Source: Gymnopus androsaceus JB14
Lineage: Eukaryota; Basidiomycota; Agaricomycetes; Agaricales; Omphalotaceae
Assembly: GCA_009733575.1 (NCBI GenBank)
Contig: ML769467.1
Span: 90,702-154,701, forward strand
Reading direction: 5' to 3'
Length of the DNA: 64,000 nucleotides
The notes under the pieces were generated by a model that was not told the DNA's origin, did not search any database, and worked only from the letters and a program-made list of their open reading frames with translations. Positions 1 through 9,806 of the stretch are shown here, in pieces. Position 1 is the first letter of the stretch. The number at the start of each line of letters is the position of its first letter. A program made the translations under genes and the position numbers.

Positions 1-58
1 AGTCGAAGGACGAGTCATTCGCACAGTACGTGGTTCTCCAAACAGGTCTCCAAACTCA
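1..58 (+). mobile_element. Ty1/copia retrotransposon, left fragment (integrase part)
   Basis: In the frame starting at base 3 these bases encode a stretch beginning SKDESFAQYVV, which matches the part of a copia integrase just before the second catalytic Asp. The sequence stops matching at base 58 and resumes in the same frame at 16211, after the KDZ element. The fragment continues left of the window, so the 5' LTR, gag and protease are not visible. The identification rests mainly on this continuity with the unmistakable copia sequence at 16211-18572. Confidence 0.75.
51..58. repeat. 8-bp target site duplication, left copy (CAAACTCA)
   Basis: CAAACTCA at 51-58 is repeated exactly at 16211-16218. 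Deleting 59-16210 with one copy joins the copia integrase in frame (Gln-Thr-Gln across the junction). This defines the borders of the inserted element to the base. Confidence 0.85.
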
Positions 59-75
59 GCTGCAGCTGTAAGTTT

Positions 76-134
76 AATGCAAAGTACGTAGGCAATAGTC
101 CTAAACGCTATAATGCAAAGTAATGGGGCAAGTG
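76..134 (+). repeat. KDZ element terminal inverted repeat, left
   Basis: These 59 bases match the reverse complement of 16132-16190 at 52 positions. They contain an internal direct repeat (AATGCAAAGTA at both ends of the arm) around a core CCTAAACGCTAT. They start 17 bases inside the element border. Confidence 0.85.
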
Positions 135-1214
135 TCTACCCTGCCAAATATTTTCCTGGGGCCACCAGCTCGGCATTGGGCTTAACTTCGGCACCCGTTC
201 TTATGCCTCAATTGGGTCATCCCAATTTGGATTTCAGGTCATGTACATATAAATACCTTATCAATTGCCGGATATAGACTCGTCGACTTGAAGGAAATGC
301 AGTCACTTAGGCGCTTAGTTTACGGCGCCAAACCTCATTACACTACTAGTTTGAACTTTGGTTCACGTTCACTATCTTAATTCAACTTATACAAGTGTAT
401 TGTAAATCGGCTTCTTTTCCTAAGTTCTTTTTATACTTTTATTCAAATCCAAGTTATACATGATTCAACGTTAGAAAAGCACTTCAAACTTGCCATTAAA
501 CTTAATCATTATAACGAGCATCTTTAATAACATTAATATTCAATGGGAACACAACATTGTATTGCAAAGTACCACGAAAGCGGAACTAAGAATGACGAGG
601 AGAGACACGAGGAGAGCACAGGCGACGAGGGCCACTAATACGATGGGGAGAACGGGAACGAGGGGAACGGGAACGCGGGGCATGGGAACGAGGGAAACGA
701 GAACAAGGGTTTACTATTGTATTGCATCAGTATCTTACGCAAAAATGAAAGGAAAACACATACATTGTCTTGTAGGGACCTCGGCGTCAGAGAGAAGGCT
801 ATCGGAGACCCTCGAGGTCATTGTTGTGGGCATCCCCAAACTTTCGACTCTTTTGCCTTCGTTACCCCAGGCTGAGACGTTTTGATCATCCCAAGAAGAA
901 CCTGAGCCTGTCCCCCACCCGCCGCTGCCAGACCACAATTCAACATCTCTAGTCCCCCAAAGACCAATTCCCGTCTGGCTGACGGAGTCCCAACCACTCT
1001 CGTCCTCCTTCTTCTTCTTCTTCTCTTCCTCCACCCTCCTTTTTTCCTTCTCCCGCAGAACGATGCTCCAAAGTGGACGACCCATGACCAAGATGAACCT
1101 CGGAGAGACTTGAGTGTAGCACTGGGTTGCGAACAGCGAAAGATCCCTCGAGACTCGTGAAACAAACAGTTGCCGGTCCTTCACATGCTCTTCCAGACCT
1201 GAAATTGAAATCAG

Positions 1215-1376
1215 AGCGATAAGAATCAACTTTCTACCGAATTAGAAATGTCTCTTTACTCAGCTTTTATTCTAGTTCCAGCTCCCACTTGAATCTCTTT
1301 CATAATATATATTCTATCTTTTGTAGAAGTTGATGTCCATTACAAGGGTCCTCTAAATTATCAAAAAGAAAACGGT
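1215..1376. other. No gene recognised in 135-1376 apart from one possible exon
   Basis: The left subterminal 1.2 kb of the KDZ element is AT-rich up to about 590, then has a G-rich GGGAAC-type low-complexity tract at 640-710. On the minus strand 735-1214 is open after a good acceptor (tttcag at about 1215). It encodes a short region with a basic/acidic run of E and K, followed by a Gly/Trp/Ser-rich tail. This could be a further downstream exon of the Pro-rich gene at 1377-4637, but nothing proves it. Confidence 0.3.
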
Positions 1377-4300
1377 TTACTTATGCATTTTTTTCCTAGC
1401 TGACCAACGAACCCCATCTCCACACTTCTGGTCTCCAGGAACCAGGTCCAATCTTCGTTTTTTACTCCGATGATGCGGCCTATACCAAAATTTAGTGACT
1501 AGATTTGTAGAAATAAATCCCCAGGTCACGTACTTGTTCTCATTGAGTAACTCACTCAAGACCCAGTTGACATCCTTCAGCGCTGCAGTCCAGAGAGATC
1601 GATGTTCATCACTGGTTATCATGCCCGACCACCAAAATAGGCAGTACAAGACGGTGAGCAGACCACACTGACCCGGACGATCAAATCTGGTCCAATCTCT
1701 ATCACCATCTGCACCCCCAGGAATGATCCGCCCAGTTACTGCGTCGCGCTCTCTCCACTTCGGGTTCAGGGCTGACCACCATACCCACCAACTTTGGCCA
1801 AACACATCCACGTCACCTAGGATTGCCTGTGGTGGTCGGCGACTGGATGGCTTAGCGTTCTTCAACCACCAGTGAATTGCTTCCGGACGGCCCAGTGAAA
1901 CCAAAAAAGCTTTCTGTAGAGCAAAAAGCATTAGATAAGATTTAAATGCATGAATAAAGTTAGAATATACCGTGCCACTAGGGTTTTTGAATTCGTGATA
2001 CCGTTCAAGTTTCGTCCAATCTTTGACAGTACTTGACCACAGCGTTCCCTCCGGCCTTCCATCTCCGAGTAATGACTCGTAACTGTCCCTCAGCCAGGCT
2101 GGCCAACCCATCTTATCAACGACAGTGTCTTCCATCTCCACATCTTCACCCCCACTTTCAGTCCGTGTGGGTGGGGAATTGGATTCATCAGCCGGTGCAG
2201 GAAATTCCATTGGCTCTGAAAGAGCGGAAACCGGGGCTCTCGCGTGTGTAGAATGTGGTAGAGTAGAACCAGGAGGAGAGGACGGGGCTGGAGGAACAGG
2301 AGACAGAGCCGGAGCCGGAACTGGAGGAGAATAAGACGGGGCTGGAGGGGGAGGAGATAGAGCTGGAGGAGGAGCAGACGGAGCTGGAGGAGAAGGAGAA
2401 GCCGGAACTGGAGGAGGAGACAAAGCTGGAGGAGGAGCAGTAGCTGGAACTGGAGGAGGAGGAGACGGAGCTGGAGGAGGAGCAGTAGAATGAGAACCCA
2501 ATGCGACAGATGATGCTGCTGGATGAGGAGAAGGACGTTCAGAATTCCCAAAAAGTATATTGGCCGTGGTTTCTCCATAGAATATTTGATTCATCATGTA
2601 TTTGTTGTGCAGTATGTTGTTTTCTTGCTCAAACTCGTACGGCGTCCCCAATGATCTCAGCCTGTACATCTCGTTTTGGCGCTCATTGTCGGGCAACCCA
2701 TCCAGGTAGATTTTTGTTTTAGGATGTAGAATGCGGCTAGGGGGAAGCTGTGGAGTAGCACAACCGTTGTCCTCATCGTCCTTCTCACTGTTTTCCTCCT
2801 CTTCATCGCACTTGTCATTGTAATCGGCTGCACCTTCTCCTTGATCAACTACCTCCACACTCTTCTCGTTCTCTGGTTCCACCTGCTCCTCTTCAGCCAT
2901 ACCTTTATCTTTACCTTTGCCCTTCCTCCGCTCCTGCGTTTGCTTCTTCGACTTGCCCTTCGAACTCTTCTTCGGCTTCAATCTATGCTGACCCGTTTCC
3001 ACTTGTTCCTCGTTGTCTGGCATCCTCAGCATGGTCAGATCGTTAGCAGGAGTTTCGACTTGTTGAGATTTTTGCATGAGGCCTCCGGAAACCGTCGTAT
3101 CTTTGGATCGAATCCAATGTCATGATAATAAGCCAAAATAGGGGACAAGATCCTCACCTTTTCCGTTCAATTTCGTAGCATCTAAAAACCGCAGCCATTG
3201 GGCCAAGACGGGCAGGTAGTCATCCAGGTGCCATTGATGAAACTTACAGCCCTCAGCCGTTCCAGAGCTCACCCTAGATTCAAATCAAGTTATCAACATC
3301 AAGATAGTGTAGTCCGACCAATCACTCACATCAGGAACGTATGGCACTTGTCCACTTCCGGATTCTCTGGTGGGGCCCCAGCGAGCAATGTTATCCAGAG
3401 GCCAGTGTGTGCCCGAATAGCATCCACAAGAGGCTGCACGAATTTAGTAAAATTCTTAATGCACCTATTACAGTAATTTCAGTCAGACAATCAGTAAGCC
3501 AAGCTCGAATGGAAAAACCTCACAGTTCTTTCGACTCCTGGTCAAGTTCATCCGCTCCTTCCAGCGTAAACCTTCCACTCATCAGCTTCTTAAACGCCGC
3601 AAACTTTGCGCTGCGGTTTTCCGCGTTCTCAATTGCGATGGCCTCCTTCACCTCCTCCGGTTCGAGCTCGTAGGTTTCCTCGGCTACTGTGCATTGGAAT
3701 TTGATCCTATCCTTCTCGTCCGGAGGATTCAACGTTCTGGCCTTTTCGTAAATTGCGTTGAACTTGTCCTTGTAGAGTGGATGCGACATCCAGAACTTGA
3801 AATCTGGCATTCCTCGAGGCGGCCCCTTCGACGTTTTGAGCATCTGATTTTTTATACCTTTGAACGCCTCCGAACCTCCTGCTCCTGCCGCAGATTTCGT
3901 CTTTGCCGTTAGACAATGAAACCAACCTTTTAATTGCTAAAATACAACCAATATATGAGGTGAAAGAGCATTTTATAATGAATAACACGCACCTCTTGGC
4001 CCTCTGCCTGTATCGCATCCTTGGCAGCCTTTTTGCGTCTCAGTAGCTCCTGACGCGCCTCCTCGGAAATCGGAGCTGGTGGAGTTGGCTCCCCCTCGCC
4101 GATGGTTGGTTCGCTGGAATAGAGAGCAGCGAACTCGGCGGGCTGTTCGCTCAAGTGCCAGGGAAACTTTTTGAACCATGTTTCTCTGAAACTAACGGGC
4201 CACTCCATCTTCTGCAATCGAGTTCCCAGCTCCACATATTTCGCTGCGTGAGACTGGAGGAACTTTAGGTGCTCTCCAAGAAAGACTCCTTGGTTCCCCC

Positions 4301-4637
4301 GCTTGCCGCCCTTATTCCTCTTCTTCTTCTTAGCGTTCGGTTGACGTACAGACCCAGTATTGTTGTCCGAGTCTGGACCTGAGGCTTCCGCGTGCGCTTT
4401 ATTCCTTTTCCCTGTGTGATTCGATTTAGGGGCAGCAGCAGAAGCCTCAGCCGTATCTTCAGTGTGTATGGCCTCGTTGCCATCAGCACTCGGACGCGAC
4501 TCTGGGCCAGAGGACTCGGATCCATGGGGAGGGTTTTGATTTTCGAAAGGAGCCTGACTTTTGCGAGGAGAATCCATAGCAGAGGAAAGTGTAGCAGGAG
4601 TGACAGTTGATTTGCTTTCAGTCATTGGACAAGTCAA
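1377..4637 (-). CDS. Pro-rich cargo protein of unknown function, multi-exon
   Basis: I read one minus-strand gene starting at 4637. Exon 1 (to about 3994) has a Ser/Asn-rich head and a basic KKKKRNKGGKRG stretch, then a conserved-looking block with WPVSFRETWFKKFPW. It continues through exons at about 3843-3520 and 3476-3330 (motif TGLWITLLAGAPPEN), then about 3270-3165 (FHQWHLDDYLPVLAQWL). A long last exon (about 3077-1377) holds an acidic segment, then a roughly 100-residue Pro/Ala/Ser repeat, then a Trp-rich C-terminal region. Two in-frame introns of 57 and 54 bases (1914-1970, 1480-1533) with good GT-AG ends probably interrupt the last exon. Proteins of this layout are common repeated hypotheticals in agaricomycete genomes. 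I know of no assigned function. It lies inside the KDZ element and points away from the gene at 4749. Confidence 0.7.
2255..2500. repeat. Degenerate GGAGCTGGAGGA minisatellite coding for Pro/Ala/Ser run
   Basis: Variants of a GGAGCTGGAGGAGGAGCAG-like unit repeat through this stretch. Read on the minus strand they give alternating Pro, Ala and Ser residues (PAPSPPPPVPA-type). The run keeps frame throughout, so it is part of the Pro-rich protein above. Confidence 0.75.
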
Positions 4638-4748
4638 TTGAAAACGAAGTATACAAGAAGTATATCAGTGATTTTGCAAGTCAATGATCTCCATCATGCT
4701 TTTAGCGCCCACAGATTTTGTTTTTGATCAATTTCCTTATCTTATGTT

Positions 4749-5571
4749 ATGACTACCATCTGCTCGCTATTGGACTCGGAAGACGACATTCCCTCCTCCC
4801 CGTCTTCTATAACTTCATCTCTCCCTCCTATGGACACCGCTACTTGTTTCCCCCCTGTTTTCGACTCTGTAACCCCCAATCCCTCTGTCAAGGACAAACG
4901 ACGCTTTTATAACGTTTATTCTGGAGATCAATGTGGGTGCTTCAGGGACTGGTAAGTATCTTCTGTTTTTTAGCGGCAGAATGATCCTCAGATGTTGTAT
5001 ACTAGGTCCGATGCCAGTGGTCGAGTTTCTCGGGTCAAAGGCAATCGGTACAAGGCCTACGACACCTGGGAGGAGGCGTTGGATGGTTGGCGCCAAAATT
5101 GTCGGAGCTACCATCATCATCCCGCCGATTTCGTCGATGGAACACTCTTTCACCCCGAAACAACATCGAACGTTCCCGAGGCTGCTGTCCCACCACCCTC
5201 CCAACATAACATTGTTTTTTTGGCCAGGGCTGCTAGTTCCTCTCGTCCATCCACTCCTCGTAGGCCCGCGGTCCGCCCTTCTTCACCTGCATCTCCTTCC
5301 AAACATTGCTATTGCACTTCAACGTCTACATCACATGCCCCACGTCACTGGGCCGTCTCTTCTACGGATTTTAATGGTGTGGTCTCTACGTATGTATTTC
5401 TTTTATACTTACATCTTTCAAATTCATTTTTCTCATAATCATATACTTAGGATGCAAGCAAGTAGGCTGTTCGATGAAGCCGTAGGTGACAGACGTGAGG
5501 TAGATATGCGCGAGATCTCGAGCTTCGACGAGGCTCTCGAGTGGTTCAATCGCCTCAGTCTATCAACATAG
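4749..5571 (+). CDS. RNase H1 N-terminal (viroplasmin-like) domain protein
   Basis: Three exons (4749-4951, 5006-5389, 5451-5571) join in frame to a 235-residue protein. Around residues 50-90 it reads RRFYNVYSGDQCGCFRDW, then, across the first intron, RVKGNRYKAYDTWEEAL. This is the pattern of the small RNA/DNA-hybrid-binding domain found at the N-terminus of RNase H1 and in caulimovirus viroplasmin: F-Y-x-V-x-x-G, a G-x-F-x-x-W strand, and K-G-x-x-Y-K with a following Thr/Glu/Ala helix. No RNase H catalytic domain follows; the rest is Ser/Pro-rich with a short acidic C-terminus. The start is the first Met before the domain. It lies 111 bp from the divergent Pro-rich gene, so the two may share a promoter. 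It is cargo of the KDZ element. Confidence 0.75.
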
Positions 5572-5846
5572 AGACGCTCCATGTAGTGCTGTTTGTGCTC
5601 GACTTATTCTTACCTTTACAACGCGATCATTGTCATTTGTTTTGTTCGGTGGAAACCTCGTGGTCCATGGACTCGGTAAGACTCTGTGGCTCGCAACCGG
5701 CGGTTTCAGGGAAGCAAGATAACTCTCCGTGATGTCGGGCATGATAACTGGTCCAGATACATATGTAGGTTTTATTACTGATCAATTGAATTGTCAAAGG
5801 CAATTCCGGATCAACCCATCGATTCTGGAAAAAGAAACATCTGTAA

Positions 5847-6662
5847 TTACAAGAACTCTTGTCGACGTCCTGGACTTTGAAAACGGAACAAGTGGTTTCT
5901 ATAGCGCCATTCCAGCTCCTCCTTTCCATGCTGAAGACATCGCATCTGAATTTCTTCAATTGCAAGGACAGCCGAACGAAGCATGCACTGTAAATCACCC
6001 ACTTGCGCAAGCTCCTCACTGGTAGGTCCTGCAAGATTAAGAACACAATCCCAAACACCGTCTAGCTCCCGTTCCAGGTTCGTCAAAGGTGGAAGGAAAG
6101 GATCCAGATAGTGGAATGTGCCTCCGCGGTCAAGCTCAGCCATTAAGTCCTTGAACAGCATGGCGACATACTTGTGGTACGTTTTCGGATTATCTCCTGC
6201 AGCTGAAAATATGCTATAAACCGCAACATTGAGCTTTTTGAGCGAGTTCATGTGATAACTGAGAGGTTTCTTCTCAGGCAGGGACAAACTAAAAGGTAAA
6301 TTTCAGAACACGAATAGTGAATTCTACGCTCGGGATTGCAAAACGCACGGCTTAACGTCTTGACCTCCCATCGTGTAGGGTTTTTTCGCCTGTTTGGGAC
6401 GGCGCAAGTATAATATACTAGTCACATATTGGATGTCAGTGATATTGTACATAGCATAGTAATAATGAAACTTTTACCAATTATCCACTATTTCGTGTTC
6501 AACTCTTCGCTTCTCATTGATTTTATTGTTGTTTCTATGATAGTGAGATGAGAATAAGAAAAGTACAATGTATTAGAGCTACCGATGGTAATGTGCCAGA
6601 CTCTTGAGATGATTGGCTTCCTTCTTTGCGGCTGCAGAACCGTATTTCTTGCATCGGGCCAT
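5847..6662 (-). CDS. Unknown KDZ-element cargo gene with basic N-terminus
   Basis: The gene starts at 6662 with MARCKKYGSAAAKKEA, an Arg/Lys-rich start. Exon 1 ends near 6583. Exon 2 gives NNNKINEKRRVEHEIVDNW, and a short exon gives LRRPKQAKKPYTMGGQDVKP. The largest exon (about 6285-5847) is a helical segment with LNVAVYSIFSAAGDNP and a later GTFHYLDPFLPPL. All introns have GT-AG ends and keep frame. The 3' end is uncertain: the last exon may run past 5847. I recognise no domain. The position between other cargo genes suggests it belongs to the element. Confidence 0.55.
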
Positions 6663-7340
6663 GGAAGTTCGAGATAATATCCTAGTTGGCCTTTCGTAAA
6701 ATTAGTGTTCCGCTTGACCTTTTCAATCCCAAGTTGTCTGCACCCTTTTTCAAGCGGATTTCATTCCGATTCTGGTAGTATAAATTGTTTTTTGAACTCA
6801 TTGTTGAGTGCGTTAATATTCACCAAACACCTTGAAAATCAGTGAGCCGTAAGCCGGAAACCGAGGACTTTTGATTAAGCGCTATGAATGTCACGACAGG
6901 CGCCTACAACTTTCTCTTTTGCATCTATCGTTCTATCTATCCCCTCACCATAGCCGTGTCAGATAATGAAAAATGGATAAAGATTTCAATTCGCAAGCAT
7001 TCCAGACGCGCACATACAGTTAGAAGGATTTGTTCTCCATTCTTCAGGCGTAAGGTATGGCACCTGTTCCTCACACCACAGCATGGCTACGATTAGGAAT
7101 TATACCATACTAAATGACATAGTATTATTTTGCTTATGAAAGCTGAGTCTGGGAGCTGCCGAGCGGGTGAAAAGTCCGAATGCGCCCCTGGTTGGAATCA
7201 TTTAAGAAGAAATCAAACAAATGGACTAGACTAGTCTTCATCTCACCCATCGCACAAGTTTTTCATTCGACCATCATGGAGAAAAATAGCTCGTTGACGA
7301 CGTAGGCATATCTCTTCAATATTTCTGTCTAGTCTACTTA
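6663..7340. other. No gene recognised
   Basis: AT-rich spacer inside the KDZ element between the 6662 gene start and the KDZ relic. No open frame with family similarity or convincing splice structure was found on either strand. Confidence 0.5.
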
Positions 7341-7378
7341 CCAATTTTTGTCTCCCAGTTCCCCCCAAGCCGACTCGG

Positions 7379-7974
7379 ATATTCGCCATCGTTCTCAAAC
7401 CTTCTCCCCCAAGATCAATCAAACTTCTTCCACAGTCAACTTTCAAAAAGGTGAACGGTGCGTAGAGTGTCGAAGGTTTTACTTATTTTTAAAAAACCTA
7501 ATATACTCTCCCTACAGTCATGCCGACATGGACTCGCACCCTGTTATGTCGACTAGTCATACCAGTTCATATGATATTTCTTGCCAGTCCATCGCAAGGT
7601 ACCTGGAGAGCGACACTCTTCTGTACCTTGCAGATTGCCCAGTTCTCACTCCCTCCCAATGCATCATTGAAGGCATTAGCCCGGGATCATACAGGGATAC
7701 TCTCATTCTCCGAATTTTACGTGCTGGACATTGAGATAACGTTTTCCTCTATGTTCGTGAGCAACGTCCAGACTTGTGGAGGAGACATCAAGCGGTGCAG
7801 GAGAATGCTCAACAGGTTACATCGGCAATGCAACGCATGGACAGGTAAGTGCTCATCAACATTCTTAGCTGCAAGTATCTAAACAAATTTTATTTGCAGG
7901 CTTTACACTACACTACTTGTAGCAATGGATCATGAAGAGGAAGCGTTGGACTCCGAGACTGAGGAGGTTGATTA
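7379..7974 (+). pseudogene. Decayed KDZ transposase fragment (older copy)
   Basis: The phrase FQKGER before a GT-AG intron (about 7458-7516), followed by HADMDSHPVM and SSYDISCQS, mirrors the KDZ core LQKGER/YANMEYAY/SYDIVCQW of the better preserved copy at 13690-13850. The intron position within the GER codon is the same. Downstream the frame is lost. A later piece ends cleanly after an intron with LYTTLLVAMDHEEEAL and a stop at 7974. The fragment is too diverged to be functional. Confidence 0.6.
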
Positions 7975-8069
7975 GTACTTATTGATAACCCTTAGCGTAA
8001 CGGGACATCGGCGCCCAGGCCACAATGTCATTATACTCACATGGCGCAGTTTTTGTACCCACTGATCAA

Positions 8070-8162
8070 GGCCTCATGGCTCAAAGGTTGAGCACCAGGT
8101 AATCATGCATGTATAGACTTGTGCTTACCTGGAGGGGCTCGGTTCAATTCCGAGTGGGGCCA
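8070..8162 (+). tRNA. tRNA-like gene with intron, or tRNA pseudogene
   Basis: The sequence folds as a tRNA. Acceptor arms GGCCTCA and TGGGGCC pair over 7 bp (one T-G), and the D stem is GCTC/GAGC. The anticodon stem CCAGG/CCTGG extends to 8 bp as CCAGGTAA/TTACCTGG. The T stem CTCGG/CCGAG carries loop TTCAATT, which fits the B box GGTTCAATTCC. The anticodon loop region is 28 nt, implying an intron of about 21 nt. The first loop bases are T-A, so the nearly universal U33 is missing in the simplest fold and no anticodon can be assigned. Five Ts follow at 8172-8176. It could be a degenerate gene or a tRNA-derived SINE head carried by the KDZ element. Confidence 0.5.
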
Positions 8163-8305
8163 TCACTTATAGACTTTTTGGTTACGTTTTTCCTATTTAA
8201 TTTTATGTACTTATCAAAAATGTTTGATTTTTTTATTGGATTATATTAGATCTTCCTCATGTAAGATCTCTGCCACTCTTCATCCACGACTGCTTTGAAT
8301 TTGCC

Positions 8306-8920
8306 ATGGCAGGCTACCTCGACTACTGGTGCAGCCTAGAGATCACTGGCTCAGCTGAACGCGACTCTCTCACTGCTGCCCTCGAAACCGAATTTGAAGA
8401 TGTCGATCATATTGTGAATTGCTTAGCAGAAGAGCGAGAGAAACGACATAGAGAAATCGCGCCGGAGTTGATTTCTATTGAAGCCAGAGTATAGTATGTA
8501 CAGTTTATTTTTTAAAACCTCACAAGCTGATTCCTGTTGTAGCTCAGCTCTGTGCGATGAAGCTTCTAGTTGTGGGCATTCCTTGACCCTTCAATTCCAG
8601 GAAAAGTTGCGCGAGACAGCTCATGCAAAGGCAATAAATATTTGGGAGACAAGAGAGCGAGAGCGTGCCCGCGCTCGAACCAAAGCCAGACAGCGTGAGC
8701 TTGCGGCAGAGCGAGAGCTCAATGGTGACAAGACCAGGTAGGTTTCTATGGGCACTTTCAGTATCCGTTGTTGCTGATTATTGAAATTGAACTCAGAGAG
8801 GGTCCACGCAAATAGCCACAGGCTACCTACGAAGCTGACATGCGGCGACATCTTGAGCTGCGGGCCCAAGCTGAGATTTTTCTCTTGGAGCAGACCTTGC
8901 GCCAATGCAGGAACAATTAG
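8306..8920 (+). pseudogene. Unknown charged helical coding relic
   Basis: Two exons are plausible: 8306 to about 8492 (start MAGYLDYWCSLE, Glu-rich) and, after a GTATGT...TGTTGTAG intron, a segment rich in Arg/Glu (RERERARARTKARQRELAAE). A third piece to about 8920 (RRHLELRAQAEIFLLEQTL) continues the same helical character, but its frame does not join cleanly. No family is recognised. It lies between KDZ relic pieces inside the element and is probably decayed cargo. Confidence 0.35.
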
Positions 8921-9072
8921 CGTATTCTAATTTGTGTATACCTTCGTTATTGGTTTAAAAACTCAGAACTGTACTGCAATCAGATTATAACATTTCATTT
9001 CCTGATAGCGGCCTCCGGTTAGTCTGAGAAATGTATGATGGGTGAAATTTTCTCTCCGTTCAATTTCTCTTC

Positions 9073-9591
9073 TTGATCACCACCCAAATCTCAAGTGAAT
9101 GCCCGACATTCTCCAGCTGTAGGTGGTTTATTTTTCTTGCCGCATGTCATTCAGTACTCAAGACCCAGTGTAGTATTCAACGTCTTCCAGGAAAAGCTAT
9201 GAATTCGCCGACTGCAACAGAAGAGGGGTCAGGGAGGGAAAGGGAGTGCCAATTGGTATTGCACGGACTGAACTGCCATGCCCATCAATTGCCGTGCCCC
9301 TACCAGTTGCAAGGACAAATCGACGGGGAAAATGTCGAAAGAATTTGGGCTACATACGCTTCGGAGCGCGTTGAGATACAGCTCTACGAAGCCAGGATAC
9401 AACGCTTAGCCCTCATACATGCATTGTCCACCTCGAACTCAATTTCTCAATGGAACCCGCAGGAGTTGAGGGTTATTCAGGTTGAATTGAGTCACTACCT
9501 TAGGTCCATTGCTGTCAGGACTGATACTCAAGAGGAACGGTATGTTTTATGCCACCAGTCCACAAACCTTGACTCACACACTTCACCCTAG
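9073..9591 (+). pseudogene. Probable KDZ core relic
   Basis: The stretch with HAHQLPCPYQLQGQIDGENV and ERIWATYAS resembles the KDZ core pattern in which a His/Cys segment precedes R-T-D-G-E-G-x-E-R-x-W-A (compare RTDGEGIERPWAHM at about 14010 in the better copy). The surrounding reading frame is short and lacks the rest of the transposase. I infer a second fragment of the older, diverged KDZ insertion seen at 7379-7974. Confidence 0.45.
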
Positions 9592-9806
9592 GATGCATCG
9601 GATTCAATATTATCCCGAAGATAGCGCTGAGGAGGGTGCGGGGCTACCTCTAGGCTGTACTCTGTCTTAGCTCGTGTTCATTCATAACTGTGTTCATTCA
9701 TGTAATTTCAGTGTTTATTATACTTAAGCACTTCTTGAATTCAATCGTAAACGTATCATATTTCACTTGGGAAGGTATATGTACAATCAGATTGAGGAAA
9801 CAAAAA

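Noticed and set aside
490..885. Open frame with Arg/Thr/Gly repeats (TGTRGTGTRGM)
   Set aside because: It is produced by the GGGAAC low-complexity tract and overlaps another open frame on the other strand; no domain and no splice logic.
7147..7200. Segment resembling the start of a tRNA (gctgccgagcgggtg)
   Set aside because: No T arm or acceptor complement downstream.
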